64,000 bases of DNA, taken from NCBI RefSeq assembly GCF_024198215.1, contig NZ_JAKCFA010000016.1:124001-188000 (forward strand). The letters are read 5' to 3'. The DNA comes from Myxococcus qinghaiensis. GTDB taxonomy: Bacteria; Myxococcota; Myxococcia; Myxococcales; Myxococcaceae. The position numbers were made by a program, and so were the translations under genes. The notes under the pieces are model-generated. The model made no database searches. It was not told the origin of the DNA and saw only the letters and a program-made list of their open reading frames with translations. Positions 19,301 through 25,831 of this stretch are shown here, in pieces (the first letter of the stretch is position 1; the number at the start of each line of letters is the position of its first letter).

Positions 19301-20140
19301 CAGGTCCTTCTTGAGCTTCTTGGCCAGCTCCTCGCGCAGCGCGGCGGCGATGATGAGCTTGCGGTCACCGGCGTCCACGGTGACGTAGTCCACGCCGGGG
19401 TTGACGGCCGCGTACATGTTGGACGGCAGCGTCCACGGGGTGGTCGTCCACACGAGCAGCGAGGTGTCGGGGGCGTCGCGCAGGGGGAAGGTGACGTAGA
19501 CGCTCGGGTCGTCCACCGTCTTGTAGCCCAGGCCCACTTCGGCGGAGCTGAGCGCGGTGCCGCCCTGGGGCCACCACCACACGACTTTATGGCCCTGGTA
19601 GAGCAGGCCCTTCTTGTGCAGTTCGGCGAGCGCCCACCACACGCTCTCCACGAAGCCGCGGTGGTAGGTGACATAGGCCTCGTTGAGGTCCACCCAGAAG
19701 CCGATGCGCTCGGTGAGGCGCTCCCACTCGCCGGTGTAGCGAAAGACGGACTCGATGCAGCGCTCGGTGAAGGGCTCGACGCCGTAGCGTTCGATTTCCG
19801 CCTTGCCGTGGATGCGCAGCTCCTTCTCCACTTCGACTTCCACGGGCAGGCCGTGGGTGTCCCAGCCGGCCTTGCGGGGGACGTAGTGGCCGCGCATCGT
19901 CTGGTAGCGGGGGAACAGGTCCTTGATGACGCGGGTGAGGACGTGTCCGTTGTGGGGCAGGCCGTTGGCGGTGGGCGGGCCCTCGTAGAAGACGAAGCTC
20001 TTGGCGCCTTCGCGTGCCTGGAGCGAGCGCTCGAAGATGCGGCGGTCCTTCCAGAAGGCGAGGATGCGGCGCTCCTCGGCCGGGAAGTCCATCTCCGCGG
20101 GCACGGTGTCGAACAGGGGGGCGGGCGCTGACTCAGGCAT
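16394..20140 (-). CDS. ileS: Isoleucine--tRNA ligase
   Basis: A 1248-aa class I aminoacyl-tRNA synthetase charging tRNA-Ile. The HIGH motif appears as LPHNGH (residues 61-66), followed by KDLFPRYQTMRGHYVPRKAGWDTHGLPVE typical of IleRS. KMSKS appears as KESKS (~662). The C-terminal half is of the longer IleRS type without an obvious zinc ribbon. Two oddities: Met of KMSKS is Glu, and about 105 extra residues lie between KESKSKGN and the conserved GADAFRW, where the usual gap is about 15-20 residues. The ATG at 20140 is preceded by a perfect hairpin rather than a clear ribosome site. Essential housekeeping gene, transcribed alone. Confidence 0.95.
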   Translation of the reverse strand: MPESAPAPLFDTVPAEMDFPAEERRILAFWKDRRIFERSLQAREGAKSFVFYEGPPTANGLPHNGHVLTRVIKDLFPRYQTMRGHYVPRKAGWDTHGLPVEVEVEKELRIHGKAEIERYGVEPFTERCIESVFRYTGEWERLTERIGFWVDLNEAYVTYHRGFVESVWWALAELHKKGLLYQGHKVVWWWPQGGTALSSAEVGLGYKTVDDPSVYVTFPLRDAPDTSLLVWTTTPWTLPSNMYAAVNPGVDYVTVDAGDRKLIIAAALREELAKKLKKDLPVLSTQKGQALVGQRYLPPFDTYFAREGDTRLKLRDGGDDTRAWRVLGADFVTLNTGTGIVHIAPAFGEDDYDAYRKDRARFTQPEAMELFCAVKPDGTFSEEFPLVAGRFVKDADKDIQRNLKERGLLLVTEQYKHEYPFCWRADDDPLIQYARPAWYIRTTAVKDRAIENNRAVNWVPEHIKEGRFGDFLANNVDWALSRERYWGTALPLWIHSETGEVEAVPSLQALREKPGSNLAAVEAELAAFLKGKPHESNAKHLIVHKPWIDKVTYEKPGSPGRFNRVPEVVDVWFDSGCMPFAQWGFPHAPGSHELFNRAFPADFISEAIDQTRGWFYSLLMVSTLVFDEETQGRLGLTPQREWPHPYKSCIVLGHVSDKEGRKESKSKGNYTPPEIILDEVRMDFAVLSATEAGAPAEAGVALIAREDLEGLDLQEGTKVQLFRPDRPEVSVTATVKAHKKLKRRVVLLAPAELQALGVAPSAKGAGVMPVEVPRLAPSERVTVKDPAAKAPGADAFRWFFYAASPTWSNTRHSLANVRLSQKDFQVKLRNVYSFFTIYANIDGFNPAQGNPDASEAPWEAVRKSQGWREVKARPMLDRWILSEVQLALRHVEKALDTYQVYDAAQRMVALVDALSNWYLRRSRERFWKPGFEQDKRDAYFTLYEALTTITALSAPFVPFFADEMWGNLVRKAWPQTQPESVHLASFPCVDASLIDEELAVDMAALRELVSPGLKVRTDNKLKVRQPLARADIILARKEMTDRLAVYKDLLAEELNVHEVRFVEPGSPDADVVRFRVRPNLRAVGGRLGPKLAPVRKAFDTGDGRALHRELLQTGQVAIQLGGETLVFSGDDLETLVEANPGFAAAGTGAGVVVLHTELTEALVDEGLVRELLARVQGARKDLELGYTDRIRLWVDGDARVKRVTEEGRELIARETLATSIHVGPEGLTGQEEEVQLNGLPARLRVERA

Positions 20141-20143
20141 GGT

Positions 20144-20163
20144 GCGGTGCTTGATAGCACCGC
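20144..20163 (-). promoter_or_regulatory. Hairpin abutting the ileS start codon
   Basis: Perfect inverted repeat GCGGTGCT-ATCA-AGCACCGC (8-bp stem, 4-base loop) ending three bases before the ileS ATG. It occupies the space where a ribosome site would be, and no purine-rich site is visible next to the ATG. It could control ileS translation; it could also be a DNA operator or chance. Confidence 0.45.
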
Positions 20164-20342
20164 GAGCCTGGGAGGGAAGAGCCCCGAGGGGGTGGGTGCT
20201 CAGTCCCAGGTGGAGCAGGGCTCCAGGGCGCCCTTCGAGGTTCCCTGGGCGGGGTGCCTGGCTGTCAGGACGAGTCCCACCTCACGGCCAGGCCGGGTGC
20301 GCCGTGCGGTCCGGTGGTGGGAAGGTGCTCGTCTCCCCGGCC

Positions 20343-20936
20343 TCAGCGCGGAGCGCGGACGAAGAGTCGCCGCGCGGTGCGCAGCAGCAGGTCCTTGTAG
20401 CGCGGCTGCGCATAGCCTCGCTCCAGGGTCAGGTGCTCCCAGTTGCGCACCGACAGCAGCGTCCAGAGCAGGTCAGTGGCCTCGCCCGGTGTGTAGTCGG
20501 GGGAGAGGGTGCCATCCGCCCGGAGCGCCTCGATGGCGGCGGCGCAGCCCTCGCGCATGTCCTCCATTCGCTTGCGCCAGGCTTCGGCGGCCTCTTCGTC
20601 GGTGTCGCTCATGGCCATCAGCGCCTTGGCCACGCCACGTATCTCCGGGATGTAGTCCGCCCACGCTCCGACATAGGCGTCCAGGCGCTCGACACCGCTC
20701 CGGGCCGTGCGACTGGGGACAAGGCGCGCTCGCACGTCCTTCAGCTCGTCCAGGTAGAGCGTGGTGGCAATCAACAGGGCCGCTCGCGTGCCGAAATGCA
20801 GATAGACGGCCTGCCGGCTGAGCCCGGCCTTCCGCGCGATGTCGCTCATCCGCACCGACTGACCCCGGCTGGTCTCCAAGAGGTGCAGGGCGGCCTTGAG
20901 GATGCGGGTTCGCGTCTCGGGCGCTTCACTTGACAT
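20343..20936 (-). CDS. TetR-family repressor
   Basis: A 197-aa one-component regulator. Residues ~9-55 form the TetR helix-turn-helix (ILKAALHLLE...MSDIARKAGLSRQAVYLHFGTRAALL); the rest is a helical ligand/dimer domain with no recognised ligand. Divergent from the DUF4345 gene, with two related palindromes between them, one lying over this gene's own start codon, so autoregulation and control of the neighbour are likely. The ATG at 20936 lies inside that palindrome. Confidence 0.9.
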   Translation of the reverse strand: MSSEAPETRTRILKAALHLLETSRGQSVRMSDIARKAGLSRQAVYLHFGTRAALLIATTLYLDELKDVRARLVPSRTARSGVERLDAYVGAWADYIPEIRGVAKALMAMSDTDEEAAEAWRKRMEDMREGCAAAIEALRADGTLSPDYTPGEATDLLWTLLSVRNWEHLTLERGYAQPRYKDLLLRTARRLFVRAPR

Positions 20937-20944
20937 GATGTAAA
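20930..20944. promoter_or_regulatory. Operator-like palindrome, copy 1
   Basis: TTGACATGATGTAAA, an imperfect 7-1-7 inverted repeat over the start codon of the TetR gene. Its left half, TTGACA, is also a good -35 box for rightward transcription, with GATAAT 15 bases further on (20951-20956). It matches the second copy (20971-20985) at most positions; centres are 41 bp apart, close to four helical turns. Confidence 0.6.
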
Positions 20945-20970
20945 GTCGCGGATAATCAATGCCGAGTCAA

Positions 20971-20985
20971 TTGACACGGTGTCAA
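20971..20985. promoter_or_regulatory. Operator-like palindrome, copy 2
   Basis: TTGACACGGTGTCAA, a perfect 7-1-7 inverted repeat just downstream of the GATAAT box and 12 bp before the DUF4345 start. A TetR dimer bound here would block transcription toward DUF4345; read the other way its TTGACA could serve as a -35 box for the TetR gene. Confidence 0.65.
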
Positions 20986-20997
20986 GCGAGGGCGGCG

Positions 20998-21432
20998 ATG
21001 CGGAGCAAATGGACGAAGGCGGTACTCGTGGTGGCGGGCGCCAGTGGGAGCCTGATTGGCGCGCCCCTGCTGTTCATCCCCAAGGTCTTCCATGGGTGGA
21101 GTGGCATCGACCTGGGCGGCCAGGTCAGCCTGTTGAGCGAGGTGCGCGCTCCGGGCGGGGCGTTGCTGGCCTGCGGACTGTTGATTCTGGCCGGCGCGGT
21201 GTGGGCTCGAATGACCTTCACCTCGCTGGTGGTGTCGACGACGCTCTACTTGTCCTATGGCGTGTCGCGCATCCTGAGCCTGGCCCTGGACGGAGCGCCC
21301 GCGCCCGAGCTGGTCGCTGCGATGGTCGCCGAACTGGTGCTCGGCGCCATCTGCGCGGCGCTGCTGCTCTCAGCTCCATCATCCGAGCCGGGAGCCGGGC
21401 GCTTCAGCCGAAGCGCTGGTCAAGCTTCGTGA
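20998..21432 (+). CDS. DUF4345-like membrane protein
   Basis: A 144-aa protein with four predicted membrane helices (VLVVAGASGSLIGAPLLFI; GALLACGLLILAGAVWARM; FTSLVVSTTLYLSYGVSRIL; ELVLGAICAALLL), matching the short DUF4345 family; function unknown. I prefer the ATG at 20998 over an upstream start at 20959, because 20959 would put the operator inside the coding region and GAGGG lies before 20998. Divergent from a TetR gene that probably controls it. Confidence 0.75.
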   Translation: MRSKWTKAVLVVAGASGSLIGAPLLFIPKVFHGWSGIDLGGQVSLLSEVRAPGGALLACGLLILAGAVWARMTFTSLVVSTTLYLSYGVSRILSLALDGAPAPELVAAMVAELVLGAICAALLLSAPSSEPGAGRFSRSAGQAS

Positions 21433-21895
21433 GCTGGCTCTCGAAGCCTTCCTTCTGCATCTTCGTGAACTCATCGCTGTGCATCGCGTCCGTCGTGACC
21501 ACCATCCGAACGCGGTCGCCATTCGGAAAGAAGCCCACGGCAATCCTGCTCTCATAGGTCGCGACTCCCGGAATGAAGTCGATGACGTTCGTGAGGACGA
21601 GCCGCGAGTGGGGCACCACCTCGGTGAAGCTGGAGCGGGTGGCATGCGAAATCGGCTGACCCGCCGCCTTCATCGCAGCAATCATCTCCGGTGAGTCGGC
21701 GATCATCTCGTACCGCAGCGCCCCTCCAGCGCGAGCGTCGAGCTCTTGAACCTCGGCGCGAAAGCCCTGCGGCCCCCACCACGACTCAAAGCCCTCCTTC
21801 GTGGTCCACAGCTCCCAGATATCCTGGATGCTCGCCCGGTACGTGCGCTCGATGACGACCTTCGCGCTACCGCGTGACGTGTTCTCGTGGCTCAT
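21404..21895 (-). CDS. SRPBCC (AHSA1-like) protein
   Basis: A 163-aa START/Bet v1-like fold protein (VVIERTYRASIQDIWELWTTKEGFESWWGPQGF), the activator-of-Hsp90-homologue-1 group of SRPBCC proteins. Small hydrophobic-ligand binding is the general property; the ligand is unknown. The start ATG at 21895 overlaps the ArsR stop by ATGA, so the two are one transcription unit, a very common ArsR-SRPBCC pairing. The open frame to 22009 lies inside the ArsR gene and is not used. The 3' end runs 29 bases into the convergent DUF4345 gene. Confidence 0.88.
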   Translation of the reverse strand: MSHENTSRGSAKVVIERTYRASIQDIWELWTTKEGFESWWGPQGFRAEVQELDARAGGALRYEMIADSPEMIAAMKAAGQPISHATRSSFTEVVPHSRLVLTNVIDFIPGVATYESRIAVGFFPNGDRVRMVVTTDAMHSDEFTKMQKEGFESQLTKLDQRFG

Positions 21896-22242
21896 TCCCG
21901 CGTACCCCTGTCTTTGACTCGACGAGTCTGTTGTTGCTTCTTCTTCTCCAGCGCGGCTTCGAAGCGTTCGAGTCGCGCCTCCCACAGCTGCCGGTACTGG
22001 GTCAGCCACCCGTCGAGCTCCTGGAAGGGCTCCGGCCTCAAGGCGTAGAGGCGGCGTTGCCCGTCCGGTCTCATCGAGACGAAGCCCGACTCGGAGAGGA
22101 TGCGCAGATGCCGCGAGACGCCGGACTGGTGGATGCCGGCCTTCTCGACGACATCACTGACCTGCTGCTCGCCCTCGCGAAGGGTCTGGATGATGAGCCG
22201 GCGCGTCGGGTCGGCGAGCACCTGGAAGACATCGGTCTGCAT
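21892..22242 (-). CDS. ArsR-family regulator
   Basis: A 116-aa winged-helix regulator (DVFQVLADPTRRLIIQTLREGEQQVSDVVEKAGIHQSGVSRHLRILSESGFV), without cysteine clusters for metal sensing, of the type paired with SRPBCC proteins. The C-terminus is Lys/Arg/Gln-rich. I chose ATG 22242 rather than 22260 (MCICTN...) because the longer form would place the promoter inside the gene: a TTGACG-N17-GTATAT promoter predicts a transcript starting at about 22243, making a nearly leaderless mRNA. Confidence 0.85.
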   Translation of the reverse strand: MQTDVFQVLADPTRRLIIQTLREGEQQVSDVVEKAGIHQSGVSRHLRILSESGFVSMRPDGQRRLYALRPEPFQELDGWLTQYRQLWEARLERFEAALEKKKQQQTRRVKDRGTRE

Positions 22243-22246
22243 GTTC

Positions 22247-22279
22247 GTGCATATACACATCGGTGCATATATACGTCAA
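22247..22279 (-). promoter_or_regulatory. ArsR promoter with repeated operator half-sites
   Basis: On the minus strand: -35 TTGACG (22279-22274), 17-bp spacer, -10 GTATAT (22256-22251), then eight bases to the ATG at 22242. Two direct copies of TATATGCAC (22271-22263 and 22255-22247), 16 bp apart, cover the spacer and the -10 box, so a repressor bound here would block the polymerase. AT-rich against a GC-rich background. Confidence 0.6.
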
Positions 22280-22390
22280 GGCCAGGTCTCGAACCCTCGG
22301 TCCGGTGAGCAGGGCCTCGCTTCGATGCTCTTGAATGCGCCGGGCTCTCCCGGGGTCACATCGTGGGGGTGGGCACTCCCTCCTGGTGCC

Positions 22391-23216
22391 ATGACAGACC
22401 ATGCACCAGCGCAGCGCGTGACGGAGGAGGTCAGCGCTCCAGTTCCTGACTTCCTGCGCCGCAAGCTCCAGGACTTCGAGAAGCGGATGCAGCGCTGGGA
22501 GTCTCCGCGACACATCCTCGACGGCCTCACTTCCGGAGCCAGGGGACATCCTGCTCAACGGCAATGACTATCTCTGCCTGGCAAGGCACCCCCGCCTTGT
22601 CCAGGCCGCCGCGGACGCCGTCGAGCAGGAAGGGTTGGGGGCGATGATGTCGAGCCTGTTCCAGCGGGGCGCGCACCCTCGACACACGTTGGAGCGGGGG
22701 CTCGCGGCGCTGCTTCGCGCGGAGTCAGGCGTCCTGTGTCAGTCCGGTTACTGCGCGAACGTGGGCCTGCCGGAGTGTCTGGCGGACGAGCAGGTGCCTG
22801 TGTACATCGACCGGATGGCGCACATGTCTCTCTGGAGGGGAATTCGGAGCGCGGGGGCACGCCGTCAGAGACTGCACGCGAATGCCGCGTACCTGCGCGG
22901 ACACCTCGAAGCACTGGGCTACGACCTGGACGGCGGCGCGGCACAGATTCTCGCTCTGCAATCCGGTCTGGAGGTCCAGACACTGCGCCTCAAGGACGCG
23001 TTGGAGGCGCGGGGCATCTTCGGCTCGGTGTTCTGCGACCCCGCGACGCCGGTGAAGCACTCGCTCGTGCGCCTCTCCGTCCACAGCGAGCTGTCGCGGG
23101 ACGACCTGGACCATGTCGTCGACGCGTGCCGGGAAATCCGTGAAGAGGTCGGCCTGTCGAGCTGGGCCTCCACGCGTCGCCACGAGGCGCGGCACCCGGC
23201 GGCGCTTCCGGCGTAG
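22391..23216 (+). pseudogene. CqsA-like autoinducer synthase, frameshifted and deleted
   Basis: Remnant of a PLP-dependent alpha-oxoamine synthase resembling CqsA (CAI-1 type autoinducer synthase). It starts MTDHAPAQ (ATG 22391) and reads to GLT near 22528; there one extra T shifts the frame. Dropping that T restores the run GLTPEPGDILLNGNDYLCLA. The second frame continues through ALLRAESGVLCQSGYCANVG and PVYIDRMAHMSLWRGIRSAGA, then jumps at about 22852-22862 straight to RRQRLHANAAYLRGHLEALGY, missing the central ~150 residues with the PLP lysine. The C-terminal part (FGSVFCDPATPVKHSLVRLSVH) is normal and ends at TAG 23214. It cannot make active enzyme. It abuts the convergent Imm33-like gene. 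Confidence 0.8.
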
Positions 23217-23573
23217 TCAGATGATAGGTTTGTCCAGGATGGATTGATCAAACCACACGTCATCCACCTGGCCATCCGTCAGAAAGCGCCAGCCTGGCGG
23301 AAGGGCAAGGTAGGGCAGCACGAGAGGACACCACTCCTCCAGGTGCTCGACGTGCAGCGCCAGGAAGTAGTCCGCATCGGTGCTCAGCTCCCCCTGTCCG
23401 GCCCAGAAGAACCAGCCCACGCCTCCCGGTTTGGTTCTGTACCTCATGCCGTGTATCGGCATGGCTCCGGAGCGCAGGTCGCGTGCGACGGCCACTCGGG
23501 TGCCGGCGGGGATGGGCGAGAACTCGGCCCCTGCTCGATGGCAGATGTGCTGCTGCGTTTCGCTCAGAGTCAT
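23217..23573 (-). CDS. Imm33-like (DUF2185) protein
   Basis: A 118-aa protein with a C-terminal part resembling the Imm33/DUF2185 immunity family (MRYRTKPGGVGWFFWAGQGE; then LALPPGWRFLTDGQVDDVWFD). Family members sit beside polymorphic toxins, but no toxin gene is recognisable here, so it may be an orphan. ATG 23573 preferred over GTG 23609, which adds arginine/proline-rich residues of no conserved type. Confidence in the family is moderate. Confidence 0.6.
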   Translation of the reverse strand: MTLSETQQHICHRAGAEFSPIPAGTRVAVARDLRSGAMPIHGMRYRTKPGGVGWFFWAGQGELSTDADYFLALHVEHLEEWCPLVLPYLALPPGWRFLTDGQVDDVWFDQSILDKPII

Positions 23574-23812
23574 GGGAGGACGGCGTCGTGGACCTGCATG
23601 AGGCCGCACTCATAGGTTCCGGCGCGCCTTCGCGCAAGCGGCGGACAGCGCGGCTCACAGGTCCTCGTCGAGCCCATCGAACCGCCGCGCTTCCGCGAGC
23701 GCCGTCGAGGCCGCGTGCGCTACTGTCGCGGCCAGGGTCGGTCGGTCATGGACTCAAGCTCCGGCGTCAGGTCCGGAGCCCGGAGTCCCGCTGTTTCAAG
23801 GGTCGGGCGGAA

Positions 23813-24412
23813 ATGGGAACCAAGGAGCAGGACGCCCGGGAGCGCATCCTCCGAGCGACCATCATCTGCCTGGAACGGGATGGCCTGGACGCCACGGGCA
23901 TCCGGGAGATTGCGCGCGAGGCGCAGGTGAACAGCGCGGCCATCAGCTACTACTTCCGCAGCAAGGAGAAGCTGATTGCCCAGGCGCTCGAGGCGACGCT
24001 GGAGCAGGCCTTCGGGCACGTGCTGGTGGACTTCGACCGCCTGCGCGCCGAAGGCCTGGGCATCCGCGAGGCGTTCGAGACGCTGCTGGAGGACGTCATC
24101 GGCAACGTGGGGCGCTACCCGCGCATCGCGCATGCGCACCTGCACGACGCGCTCGTGCATCAGCGCTACGACGGCGCGGCCATCCGGGAGCTCAACGCGT
24201 TCCTGGCGACGCTGTCGGGCAAGCTCGCCCCGGACACCACGCACCTGACGGAGGAGCGGCGCCGGCTGGCCCTCGCGCAAATCTGGTCCTCCGTGTCCCT
24301 GCTGTCGATGATGCCGCGCGTGTTCGACCAGCTCATCCTCCTGGACTTCAGGTCGCTGGAGACGCGACGCGCGTGGGTGAAGCAGTCCTCGCGCCTGCTC
24401 TTTCCCGCCTGA
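23813..24412 (+). CDS. TetR-family regulator
   Basis: A 199-aa TetR regulator. N-terminal DNA-binding domain ~8-55 (RERILRATIICLERDGLDATGIREIAREAQVNSAAISYYFRSKEKLI) followed by an all-helical domain. Start ATG 23813 follows GGGCGG; the longer open frame upstream to 23483 is not conserved in character. The target is unknown; the O-methyltransferase 300 bp downstream on the same strand is a candidate but has its own promoter-like sequence. Confidence 0.88.
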   Translation: MGTKEQDARERILRATIICLERDGLDATGIREIAREAQVNSAAISYYFRSKEKLIAQALEATLEQAFGHVLVDFDRLRAEGLGIREAFETLLEDVIGNVGRYPRIAHAHLHDALVHQRYDGAAIRELNAFLATLSGKLAPDTTHLTEERRRLALAQIWSSVSLLSMMPRVFDQLILLDFRSLETRRAWVKQSSRLLFPA

Positions 24413-24640
24413 GCCCGGACCGCGCGCTCCAATCCCTACCGTCCGGGTCGCCAGTCCTGTCGCTGCACAGCCGTCAGGGCAGGGGGTGTCGTCCTCCGCC
24501 ACCCAGCCCTCCCGGGTCATGCCCTCCAGGGCGAGGTCCCCAACCCCAGCCGTCAGGCCATGGCAGACCGCGTCAGGATTTGCGCCGTGCGGGTACAGCA
24601 TTTGTGTTCATTTGGAATCAAGGCGGTATGCGGGGTCTGG

Positions 24641-24668
24641 TTGGTTCGTTCCCGGGTGCAGGTAGAAT
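24641..24668 (+). promoter_or_regulatory. Candidate promoter for the methyltransferase
   Basis: TTGGTT (24641-24646), 16-bp spacer, TAGAAT (24663-24668), in the AT-richest part of the 24413-24711 gap. AGGAG at 24702-24706 then serves the ATG at 24712. Nothing else is seen in this gap of about 299 bases. Confidence 0.4.
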
Positions 24669-24711
24669 TTCACTTTGCAGGCAATTCAAGCCCTGCTGAC
24701 CAGGAGCGCGC

Positions 24712-25698
24712 ATGCAACAGCTTCCAGCCCCGGCGTTCATCTTCAATCTCAGCACCGGATACTTCGCCCCCCGCTGTCTGCACCTCGTCGCTCAGTTGGG
24801 GGTGGCGGATGTCCTGGGCAATACACCCATGAGCAGCGAGGAGCTGGCGCGGGCCACGGGGGCGCACGCCGACTCGCTCCACCGGATGCTGCGGCTCTTG
24901 TCGGCGCATGGCGTGTTCGAGCGGCGGGGGGGCGGCTGGGCCCACAACGACTACTCCGAGCATCTGAAGAGCAATCACCCGCAATCGCTGAGGTCGCTGG
25001 TGATGATGTTCGGGGACGACATCAACTGGCGCTCGGCCGGGGCGCTGGGCGTGTCCGCGCGGACGGGCCAGACGGCTTGTGACTCCGTGACACCGGGGGG
25101 ACTCTGGCCATACCTCCAGGCCCATCCGGAGGATGCGCGCGTCTTCGATGCGGCGATGACAGGCAAGTCGCACATGGCCATCGCCGCGGTGCTCCAGGCG
25201 ATGGAGTTCCACCGCTACGAGCACATCGCCGACATCGCCGGAGGTCGGGGCCACATCCTGTCGGCGGTGCTCGACGCCACGCCTCGCTCCCAGGGCACGC
25301 TGTTCGACCAGCCGCATGTCGTGGAGAACTCCCTTCCGCATCCGCGCATGAAGAAGCAGGCGGGGGACTTCTTCGTGGGGCCGCTGCCGCGCGCCGACGC
25401 GTACATCGTCAGCAACATCCTCCATGACTGGGCGGACCCGCAGGCCATCTCCATCCTCCGCCAGATTCGCCAGGTGGCCCCGGCCCACGCGGAGCTGCTG
25501 GTGCTGGAGATGATGCTGCCCGAGGGCCCCGAGCTCCACCCCGCCCTGGTGATGGACCTGGTCATGCTGTCCCTGGCGGGTGGACGCGAGCGCACGCAGG
25601 TCCAGTACGACGCCCTGTTCGCCGAGGGCGGCTTCAAGCTGGACCGCATCATCCCCACCCACAGCCCGTACTCCATCATCGTGGGCAAGGTGGCCTGA
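24712..25698 (+). CDS. SAM-dependent O-methyltransferase
   Basis: A 328-aa enzyme of the plant-type O-methyltransferase (Methyltransf_2) family found in polyketide and phenolic tailoring. N-terminal helical dimerisation/winged-helix part (residues ~10-90; SEELARATGAHADSLHRMLRLLSAHGVFE) and a Rossmann domain with motif I IADIAGGRGHIL (~178) and the substrate-site region NILHDWADPQA (~237). Substrate unknown; no biosynthetic cluster is visible around it, so it may act on a small phenolic or xenobiotic. Confidence 0.88.
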   Translation: MQQLPAPAFIFNLSTGYFAPRCLHLVAQLGVADVLGNTPMSSEELARATGAHADSLHRMLRLLSAHGVFERRGGGWAHNDYSEHLKSNHPQSLRSLVMMFGDDINWRSAGALGVSARTGQTACDSVTPGGLWPYLQAHPEDARVFDAAMTGKSHMAIAAVLQAMEFHRYEHIADIAGGRGHILSAVLDATPRSQGTLFDQPHVVENSLPHPRMKKQAGDFFVGPLPRADAYIVSNILHDWADPQAISILRQIRQVAPAHAELLVLEMMLPEGPELHPALVMDLVMLSLAGGRERTQVQYDALFAEGGFKLDRIIPTHSPYSIIVGKVA

Positions 25699-25831
25699 GG
25701 CCAAGCCCGCTATTTCGTTGAAGATGTTACTGTGTGACAAGAGGCGACCCGGGGCGCCGCGCGCGAGACGCGCGGAGCGCTCGCGGAAATCGCGCTAGGC
25801 TTCAGGGCTCCTTCCCCTCAGGAGCCGCACC

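Noticed and set aside
23217-23609. Toxin-immunity pair based on the Imm33-like gene
   Set aside because: No toxin gene adjacent; the upstream convergent gene is a PLP-enzyme remnant and the other neighbour a TetR regulator.
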